Assembly (NCBI GenBank): GCA_964642815.1
Contig: CAZXSA010000158.1
Span: forward strand, 1-11,913
Length of the DNA: 11,913 nt
DNA from: JAAYCU01 sp964642815
GTDB lineage: Bacteria > Planctomycetota > Phycisphaerae > UBA1845 > PWPN01
Direction of reading: 5' to 3'
Below, piece by piece: positions 1 through 4,947 of this stretch (position 1 is the first letter of the stretch; every line of letters starts with the position of its first letter). Made by a program: the position numbers and the translations under genes. The notes under the pieces were generated by a model, which was not told the origin of the DNA, ran no database searches, and saw nothing but the letters and a program-made list of their open reading frames with translations.

Positions 1-508
1 GGGCCTTGTAACGCTGAGCAGGCGGCGCGTTCGGATCGATCCACACGGAACCGCCACCGCCACGGCCGTGCTTACCGATCTCCGCCTTGCTCTCGTCATA
101 GGCGACCAGAGCAGGATCCGGCTTGACGAAATGGATGCCGTCCGTCGATTCGCAGTAGGCCCAGATCTGGGTCACCGGCCCGTCGGCGCTGTCTCGCGCC
201 GGCAGCATGGCCTTGCCCGCCGCCCAGAAACGGAACTTACCCTGGTCCTTGAGGATCGCGCCATAGCTGCCGACGACTGCCCCGCTTTCCCCTTCCCAGG
301 GAATGTGGCTGGCCAGCACGGGCTGGTTCATCTTGACCGGCGGGTTCATGGTCAGTTGTACGCCCCGACTGGTGGCGATGAATTTATGATCGATGAAAAG
401 CTGTTTTCGCCCGCCGACATCGATCGGCTCGGCCGCCGGGCTGGGACGTGTTCCAGACGAAAGAACCACGCCAAGAACACTGAAATAAACGCAAGTTATA
501 AGCCTCAT
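1..508 (-). CDS. Secreted beta-propeller-like protein (glycosidase-like fold), N-terminal part
   Basis: The frame runs from ATG at 508 off the left edge (169 codons visible), so the C-terminus is missing. The start is well supported: GGGAGG at 520-515 lies 6 nt upstream. Residues 1-26 form a signal peptide (MRLITCVYF, hydrophobic core, SPAA cleavage site), so the product is exported. The mature N-terminus has the pattern KQLFIDHKFI, then LTMNPPVK, then a Trp-Glu segment, CESTDGIHFVKPD and WIDPNAPPAQRYK. I recognise this pattern from a large, mostly uncharacterised planctomycete/Lentisphaerae family whose fold resembles the five-bladed propeller of GH32/GH43 enzymes. Catalytic residues cannot be judged from this fragment, so no substrate is assigned. 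It lies in the same orientation as the TPR gene upstream, 126 bp away with a hairpin in between, so co-transcription is uncertain. Presence of the gene is secure; enzymatic activity is inference. Confidence 0.75.
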   Translation of the reverse strand, partial: MRLITCVYFSVLGVVLSSGTRPSPAAEPIDVGGRKQLFIDHKFIATSRGVQLTMNPPVKMNQPVLASHIPWEGESGAVVGSYGAILKDQGKFRFWAAGKAMLPARDSADGPVTQIWAYCESTDGIHFVKPDPALVAYDESKAEIGKHGRGGGGSVWIDPNAPPAQRYKA

Positions 509-514
509 GATGGG

Positions 515-520
515 CCTCCC
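515..520 (-). promoter_or_regulatory. Shine-Dalgarno GGGAGG for the propeller-like gene
   Basis: On the minus strand GGGAGG is followed by a 6-nt spacer (CCCATC) and ATG at 508. It fixes the start and places the signal peptide directly at the N-terminus. Confidence 0.7.
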
Positions 521-553
521 TTCTCGAAGGTATCTTATCGCCGGAATATGAAC

Positions 554-575
554 TACGCCATCGCCCGGTGGCGTA
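554..575. repeat. Perfect inverted repeat between two collinear minus-strand genes
   Basis: TACGCCA (554-560) and TGGCGTA (569-575) pair perfectly around an 8-nt loop. The hairpin sits about 60 bp downstream of the TPR gene stop and 46 bp upstream of the propeller-like gene start. No T-tract follows on the minus strand, so it is a poor intrinsic terminator. It could be a transcript-stabilising hairpin or an operator. A short palindrome, TTGCTCAGCAA, lies next to it at 581-591. Confidence 0.45.
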
Positions 576-634
576 TTTCGTTGCTCAGCAAAACCGTTTG
601 ATGTGTCCGAAAATGCATCATGACGAGCAAGCCC

Positions 635-2512
635 TCAATCCCGCGGCCGCTCTTCGATGAATTTGAGCAGGTCTTGCGCTTTTTTCAGATCGGGATTGAT
701 CCGCAAGGCCATGTGCAACTGCTCGACCGCTTCATCGTATCGACGCTGCTGGAAATAGACATTCGCAAGGTTGAGATAGGCATTGGCGTTGTTCGGACGC
801 AATTCGATCGCCCGGGTCAAATGGGTGACGGCCTCATCGTATCGGCCTTGTCGCGTAAGCACGCCCCCCAGATTCAGGTGCGTCGGGGCATGTTCGGGCG
901 CGATACGCAGGGCCTGGCGATAACATTCCTCCGCCTCCGGGAATCGCCCCGCCTCGTTAAACGCATTGCCCAGGTTGGTATAGGCGTTGGCATAGCCCGG
1001 CTTGAAATCGATGGCATGCTTGAAGTGCTCGATCGCGCGTTCTCTCTGTTGCAGGTGCATCAACGCGATACCCAGATTGTTATGGGTGTACGGATCGCGC
1101 GGATGGATGGTCAGAGCTTGTTCATAATGCGGGACCGCTTCGGCAAAACGTCCCTGGTCAGCCAGGTGCTTACCCAGGGCGTTGTGGATCGGCGCCGTCG
1201 ACGAAAGTTTCAGCATATAAGAGAAAAGCGTCTCCGTATCTTTCCACTGCCGCAAATACGCTTGCGTGGCCCGCGCTTCCAACGCGATCAAACCGATCGC
1301 CAATACGACCGTGCCCAACTTCGCCCCCGCCGCCAGAGTTGTTGATCGTGCCGCCGCGACTTGCCACAGTCGATGAAGAAAATATGTCAGTACGAGCAAC
1401 CAACCGACCGCCGGCAGATACAAAAACTTATCCGCGGCGATCACGTTGGAGAAACCAAGAACCTGCATGGTCGGCAGAATGGCCACGAACCATATCAGCC
1501 AACCCGCCACCAAGGCTCGTGTCCAGCGCAGCGAAACCCACAACGCGACGATCAACAGGATGGTACCGATGAAACCCGCTCGGATCATGGGATCATATAA
1601 ATCAACCAGTCGCGGGAAAGGATAATGCGAGGACAGATGGACCGGCCAAAGGGTCTTGTACGGATAGAAGACGATGTTATGACAGACCACCAGAATGCGC
1701 TCGGTCCAGCCGGTATCCACCGGGACGGTCACCGAGGCGGTGGCGGCCTGCGAATATACGGTAATAATCCCCGAAACCACGGCCACCAACAGCAACGGCA
1801 ATTTTTCGAGCAAGACCTTGCCGCTCAGCCGCCGCAACGGCCACCAATCCAGCAATAGCATCACCAACGGCAACGGCGTGGCCGTCGGTTTGGACAATAA
1901 GGCCAGTACATACATCAACGCGCAGGGCAGATACCAAGCCCAGCCCGGTCGGCGGCTATAACGCACATAGAAAATCAACGACCACAAGGAAAAGAATGCC
2001 GCCAACAGCGTCTTCCGCTCGCCCAGCCAGGGGATCGGCTCGACGGTCATCGGATGCACGCCGAACAGCAGACCGACAATCGCCGCTACCCATGGGTTGC
2101 CGATCAGCAGGTAAAGCAGCGCGATGATCAGCAACGTGTTGGCCACATGCAGGATCAGACTGGTCCGGTGGAAAACCACGAGGTCATCGGGACGGCCACC
2201 CATCGCCCAATCGAGCATCAGCGAGATCATGTTCAAGGGCTGGTAATAACCGCCGACCGTGGAGGGAGCGAGCACCTCGGTCAAAAAGCGTTTGCATGAC
2301 GCCCAGCTTGGATTCTGCACCAAGGGGTTTTCCAGGACATATTGCTGGTCGTCGAAGGAAGTGGCCCGGGCCTGTAATACCGGCTGATGCACGATCGCCA
2401 CCACCGCCCCGGCCGCCAGCATGAGGGCAAGTAAGACAAGCACCGGGGAAACGGGCGGGCGTACGGGCGGTAACGGCTCCGCTATGCGATGGGTTTTCCT
2501 GATCATGGCCAT
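635..2512 (-). CDS. TMTC-like GT-C membrane glycosyltransferase with five C-terminal TPRs
   Basis: The frame is open from ATG 2545 (636 aa). I prefer ATG 2512 (625 aa) because AGGA lies 9 nt upstream of it and the only good -10 box (2563-2558) would start RNA near 2551, leaving almost no leader for ATG 2545. In 636-aa numbering, residues ~33-52 are the first membrane helix. An acidic pair D65-D66 (SFDDQQYV) follows in the first outer loop, then YYQPL (100-104), H126/H133/N136, and HPMTVEPIPWLGERK (164-178), with many further helices to ~430. This matches the GT-C fold of TMTC-type O-mannosyltransferases and their bacterial relatives. A WKDTETLF linker leads to five 34-residue TPRs at 451-484, 485-518, 519-552, 553-586 and 587-620. 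The likely role is transfer of sugar from a polyprenyl donor to exported proteins; substrate and sugar are unknown. It is divergent from the sigma gene. The alternative is a TPR membrane protein that has lost catalysis. Confidence 0.88.
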   Translation of the reverse strand: MAMIRKTHRIAEPLPPVRPPVSPVLVLLALMLAAGAVVAIVHQPVLQARATSFDDQQYVLENPLVQNPSWASCKRFLTEVLAPSTVGGYYQPLNMISLMLDWAMGGRPDDLVVFHRTSLILHVANTLLIIALLYLLIGNPWVAAIVGLLFGVHPMTVEPIPWLGERKTLLAAFFSLWSLIFYVRYSRRPGWAWYLPCALMYVLALLSKPTATPLPLVMLLLDWWPLRRLSGKVLLEKLPLLLVAVVSGIITVYSQAATASVTVPVDTGWTERILVVCHNIVFYPYKTLWPVHLSSHYPFPRLVDLYDPMIRAGFIGTILLIVALWVSLRWTRALVAGWLIWFVAILPTMQVLGFSNVIAADKFLYLPAVGWLLVLTYFLHRLWQVAAARSTTLAAGAKLGTVVLAIGLIALEARATQAYLRQWKDTETLFSYMLKLSSTAPIHNALGKHLADQGRFAEAVPHYEQALTIHPRDPYTHNNLGIALMHLQQRERAIEHFKHAIDFKPGYANAYTNLGNAFNEAGRFPEAEECYRQALRIAPEHAPTHLNLGGVLTRQGRYDEAVTHLTRAIELRPNNANAYLNLANVYFQQRRYDEAVEQLHMALRINPDLKKAQDLLKFIEERPRD

Positions 2513-2521
2513 ACTGTATCG

Positions 2522-2525
2522 TCCT
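2522..2525 (-). promoter_or_regulatory. AGGA ribosome-binding site supporting ATG 2512
   Basis: On the minus strand AGGA (2525-2522) is followed by 9 nt and ATG at 2512. ATG at 2545 has no purine-rich site upstream (AGCGGCCCATAA). This is the basis for moving the TPR gene start 11 codons inward. Confidence 0.4.
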
Positions 2526-2549
2526 ACCGTCGGGTTCTTCAACATTTAT

Positions 2550-2574
2550 GGGCCGCTATTATAGATTTCGGCCC
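2550..2574. repeat. Dyad GGGCCG-N13-CGGCCC centred on the minus-strand -10 box
   Basis: GGGCCG at 2550-2555 and CGGCCC at 2569-2574 are perfect inverted repeats. The centre (2562) falls within the minus-strand TATAAT. The placement suits a repressor operator for the TPR gene, but six GC-only base pairs in GC-rich DNA can occur by chance. Confidence 0.35.
2558..2563 (-). promoter_or_regulatory. Candidate -10 box (TATAAT) for the TPR gene
   Basis: ATTATA on the plus strand reads TATAAT on the minus strand, an exact housekeeping -10 in an otherwise GC-rich sequence. No convincing -35 lies 16-18 bp upstream. The predicted start of RNA is near 2551. Confidence 0.4.
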
Positions 2575-2598
2575 GCATTTCATATTGTAGGTTATCGG

Positions 2599-2604
2599 TA
2601 TAAT
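2599..2604 (+). promoter_or_regulatory. Candidate -10 box (TATAAT) toward the sigma gene
   Basis: TATAAT reads toward the sigma gene and would start RNA near 2611, giving a leader of about 100 nt to ATG 2712. The -35 region is weak (TTTCAT at 2578-2583 with a short 15-bp spacer). It could provide basal transcription beside the ECF-type promoter downstream. Confidence 0.35.
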
Positions 2605-2669
2605 ATCGTGTTCCTTGACCGGCCCGGCCCATATCGGGATCATCAAAAGGCGACCGGGGCGGCTTGAAA

Positions 2670-2683
2670 CCGTGTTATCACGG
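2670..2683. repeat. Inverted repeat CCGTG-TTAT-CACGG next to the ECF-type -35
   Basis: CCGTG (2670-2674) and CACGG (2679-2683) pair perfectly around TTAT. The right arm ends on the first G of the GGAACT element. As DNA it could be an operator. In a transcript from the upstream -10 it would be a small hairpin about 28 nt before ATG 2712. Confidence 0.4.
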
Positions 2684-2710
2684 GAACTCGTGGATAGCTT
2701 GGGCGTCTAA
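2683..2710 (+). promoter_or_regulatory. Candidate ECF-type promoter (autoregulatory)
   Basis: GGAACT at 2683-2688 (preceded by G, giving GGGAACT) and CGTCTAA at 2704-2710 are separated by 15 bp. GGAAC-type -35 elements with short -10 elements containing CGT or TCTAA/TCAAA at this spacing are typical of RpoE-like ECF sigma promoters, and ECF genes commonly drive themselves. RNA would start near 2715-2717, downstream of ATG 2712, so from this promoter translation would have to begin at ATG 2724 or 2730. Confidence 0.5.
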
Positions 2711-2711
2711 T

Positions 2712-3335
2712 ATGTCGAAAGAAATGACCATGCCTCCGGCGGCCGCCTTTGGCCGCGGCGACGATTCCGCCCTGGTCGAGCAGGTCCAGGCCGGGGACAT
2801 GGCCGCCTTTAGCCGTTTGGTCGTCAAATACCAGGATCGGGTATTGAACACCTGCTGGCGGCTGGCGGGGAACTTGGAGGACGCCCAGGATTTGGCCCAG
2901 GAGGCCTTTCTTCGTGCTCTGGAGTCGATCCATTCGTTCCGTCGCCAGGCGGGATTCTACACCTGGTTGTTCCGTATCGCGGTGAATCTGGCCCTGAGCC
3001 AGCGGCGAAGAACGAGTCGGCGGGTCCAGCTTTCGCTGCATGACGGCGACGGCCCGACCCATCCCAGGCATCAGGCGGCCCGGCTGGCCGAACGGATGGC
3101 CGGCACCGAGCCGGCCCCACCGGTCAGGTTGTCCGCTCGGGAACGGGAACAAATGATTATGGATGCGCTCGCCCAACTCGATGACGAACACCGAGCGGTC
3201 GTGATCTTGCGGGATATCGAGTCCTGCGATTATCAACAGATCGCCGGTATTCTTGAGATTCCGGTGGGTACCGTGAAATCCCGGCTGCATCGGGCGCGGA
3301 TGATATTGCGTGATCGGTTGAAGGAGATTTTGTGA
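2712..3335 (+). CDS. ECF-family RNA polymerase sigma factor (RpoE-like)
   Basis: The product (207 aa from ATG 2712) directs core RNA polymerase to a small regulon. Sigma region 2 spans about residues 17-100, with the polymerase-binding segment NLEDAQDLAQEAFLRALE and the -10-recognition segment FYTWLFRIAVNLALSQRRR. A ~40-residue linker follows, then region 4 at 145-207, with LDDEHRAVVILRDIE and the helix-turn-helix YQQIAGILEIPVGTVKSRLHRAR. Length and layout are those of a standard ECF factor with no extra C-terminal domain. The start is uncertain: the frame is open back to TTG 2664, ATG 2712 has no Shine-Dalgarno, and ATG 2724 and 2730 are alternatives favoured if the ECF-type promoter is used. 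The anti-sigma gene follows 47 bp later, so the two are almost certainly one operon. The signal sensed is unknown. Confidence 0.93.
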   Translation: MSKEMTMPPAAAFGRGDDSALVEQVQAGDMAAFSRLVVKYQDRVLNTCWRLAGNLEDAQDLAQEAFLRALESIHSFRRQAGFYTWLFRIAVNLALSQRRRTSRRVQLSLHDGDGPTHPRHQAARLAERMAGTEPAPPVRLSAREREQMIMDALAQLDDEHRAVVILRDIESCDYQQIAGILEIPVGTVKSRLHRARMILRDRLKEIL

Positions 3336-3346
3336 GAGGAATAGGC

Positions 3347-3367
3347 ATGGGCGACAATAGGCCATAA
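3347..3367 (+). other. Six-codon mini-ORF (MGDNRP) between sigma and anti-sigma genes
   Basis: ATG 3347 to TAA 3365-3367 encodes MGDNRP. The purine-rich GAGAGGA (3334-3340) overlaps the sigma stop codon and lies 6 nt before this ATG, a better ribosome site than that of the anti-sigma gene itself. The stop is 15 nt before ATG 3383. It could relay ribosomes from sigma to anti-sigma. It could also be chance; a peptide product is not claimed. Confidence 0.3.
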
Positions 3368-3382
3368 GAAGATGCGTGAAAC

Positions 3383-4885
3383 ATGAACCCCCAGAAACGC
3401 GGAAAACTCGAGGAGCAACTATCGGCCTACCTGGACGGAGAACTGTCCGCGGACCAGCGCGCCGAGGTGGAGGCTTTCCTGGCCGAGGATGAGCAGGCCC
3501 GCCGTCTGCTGGACGACCTGCGGCGTACGGTCCAACTGGTGCAAACTTTGCCGCGGGCGAAGGCCGGTGACGAACTCATCGACGCTTTGCGCGGCCGCCT
3601 CGAACGAAAAGCCTTGCTCGGCGAACCCGCGACGCCGGCCGTCACGCGTCGCCGGCCCATTCACTCCTACGCGGCCCGCTGGGCGGCCGTGGCCGCGGTA
3701 TTGGCCCTGAGCTTAACCACTCTGTACTTAATCTGGCCTCGCGAACCTAATGGTTGGCCGCGCCAGCCGGGACATCAGCAAATAGCCATGAGAGATGAAC
3801 CGGTCGCGGCACCGGCACAACCCGGTATCGAGGATGCCCGTCCGAAAGCGTTCGAGGCGTTTGAGGCCCCGGCGCGGGGGCGAATCGTCAAGGTAACCGA
3901 GGATGCCCAGCCGCGTACCTCGGCCATGCCGGTCGAGGAAGCAGACTCATCAGCAATGGCCTCCGTGGACGGCGATTCCTCCCGGGCGATCGAGCACAAA
4001 ATATCGCCACAATCGGCCGCCCCGGAAACAATGCTTACCGTACCGACAAGAAAAGAGGGCGTCGTGATCGAGCTGGCTTACGCTGACCGATCGAGTTTGG
4101 ATCGGGCGGCGAGTGAGTTGTCCACCAAGTACGGCTTTCAGAGCGGCAAGGGGGAAGTCCCGCGGCCCGACACCGAGAAGGTCCGGTTGGCGGAACCCTC
4201 TACAGAATCCCTCGACCACATGGGGCAGATGGCCGAAGCGCCCGTGACCATCCTCTCCGTTGATCTACCGGATCGTGCAGCGCTGAACGAGATCGTAGAG
4301 GGGATACAGCACGCGCGGAATCAAACCGGCGGCCCACGGGACATACGGATCGAGGATAAATCCGTTCCGAGTGACACCGCATCGATATGGCCTGAAACGA
4401 TGGTAAGTATGGATTCGGCGACAATCAAGGAAACCGATCTCGGTTGGCCGCCGGCCGAGGAAAAGCCGAAAAAACCGTCGGTGGTTGACGAACAACAAAT
4501 GCGCCGCGGGATTGGCGCCTTCCTGTCGCGGTTAAAGACCAGCCTGGCCGAATACGGTTTCGTCGAAACCATGACTGAAGCCAATGCCGTCGTAATCGAT
4601 ACGCAACCCGTCAGTCAGCCGACTGAGCCATCCATGCCAGATCGTGAACTATCGTCGTCGCCATCCCAACCGGCCATCGCGGATATCGGGGAAGAATTGC
4701 CCGACCGGAGTGCCCGCCGTTCGCCTGGCCCGATGGCCAATCAACCGGTCGATCTTCTCGCTCCGTCCGCTCCCGCCGCGACAGCCGCTACCGCTCCGGC
4801 AACCGCGCCCACCGAGCCGACCCATATTCTACGTCTCTATCTTCGTATCCCCGCCTCGCAAACCCGGCCGGAAGAGTCGCCATAG
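3383..4885 (+). CDS. Membrane-bound zinc-free anti-sigma factor with long periplasmic region
   Basis: The product has 500 aa. Residues 9-58 (LEEQLSAYLDGELSADQ, then VEAFLAEDEQARRLLDDLRRT) match the N-terminal anti-sigma domain that clamps ECF factors, but the zinc-binding His and CxxC are absent. The entire protein has no cysteine, so it belongs to the zinc-free type and cannot act as a thiol redox switch. One membrane helix is at about 97-118. The outer part (~380 aa) is mostly disordered and rich in Pro, Ala, Glu and Ser. It has two short similar segments, 225-252 (VVIELAYADRSSLDRAASEL) and 286-314 (VTILSVDLPDRAALNEIVEG), each a strand followed by DR and a helix. An Ala/Pro/Thr-rich stretch (460-479) and a final strand (HILRLYLRI) close it. 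By family logic it holds the upstream sigma at the membrane until a signal outside releases it. ATG 3383 has only a weak AAGAAG site. The outer region matches no domain I know. Confidence 0.85.
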   Translation: MNPQKRGKLEEQLSAYLDGELSADQRAEVEAFLAEDEQARRLLDDLRRTVQLVQTLPRAKAGDELIDALRGRLERKALLGEPATPAVTRRRPIHSYAARWAAVAAVLALSLTTLYLIWPREPNGWPRQPGHQQIAMRDEPVAAPAQPGIEDARPKAFEAFEAPARGRIVKVTEDAQPRTSAMPVEEADSSAMASVDGDSSRAIEHKISPQSAAPETMLTVPTRKEGVVIELAYADRSSLDRAASELSTKYGFQSGKGEVPRPDTEKVRLAEPSTESLDHMGQMAEAPVTILSVDLPDRAALNEIVEGIQHARNQTGGPRDIRIEDKSVPSDTASIWPETMVSMDSATIKETDLGWPPAEEKPKKPSVVDEQQMRRGIGAFLSRLKTSLAEYGFVETMTEANAVVIDTQPVSQPTEPSMPDRELSSSPSQPAIADIGEELPDRSARRSPGPMANQPVDLLAPSAPAATAATAPATAPTEPTHILRLYLRIPASQTRPEESP

Positions 4886-4891
4886 CCTCAT

Positions 4892-4925
4892 CCCGGCCGG
4901 TCCCGATGCACATCGGGAGCCGGGG
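4892..4925. terminator. GC-rich hairpin between convergent genes
   Basis: An inner stem TCCCGAT/ATCGGGA (4901-4907 with 4912-4918, loop GCAC) is extended by an outer stem CCCGGC/GCCGGG (4892-4897 with 4919-4924) with a 3-nt bulge on the left arm. It begins 6 bp after the anti-sigma stop and ends 23 bp before the giant gene stop. Being symmetrical, it could end or protect both transcripts. Neither strand has a T-run, so termination would not be classical intrinsic termination. Confidence 0.6.
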
Positions 4926-4947
4926 CAGACGTGGTGAATTATGCAGG

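Noticed and set aside
620..1345. A 241-codon plus-strand open frame opposite the TPR gene
   Set aside because: It is antisense to the TPR repeats, has no recognisable domain, and its Arg/Gln-rich composition is what the complement of a GC-rich repeat gene gives.
2590..2614. GGAAC on the minus strand (2614-2610) as a second ECF-type -35 driving the TPR gene
   Set aside because: No CGT or TCTAA/TCAAA-like -10 lies at 15-17 bp; the nearest candidate, CGATAA, is only about 12-13 bp away.
2664..2711. TTG 2664 as the start of the sigma factor
   Set aside because: The extra 16 residues do not resemble an ECF N-terminus, they would overlap the candidate promoter and dyad, and there is no ribosome site; ATG codons at 2712, 2724 and 2730 are better.
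2643..3365. A 240-codon minus-strand open frame opposite the sigma gene
   Set aside because: It lies wholly across the sigma factor gene, shows no family features, and has the Pro/Gly/Arg-rich composition of an antisense shadow.
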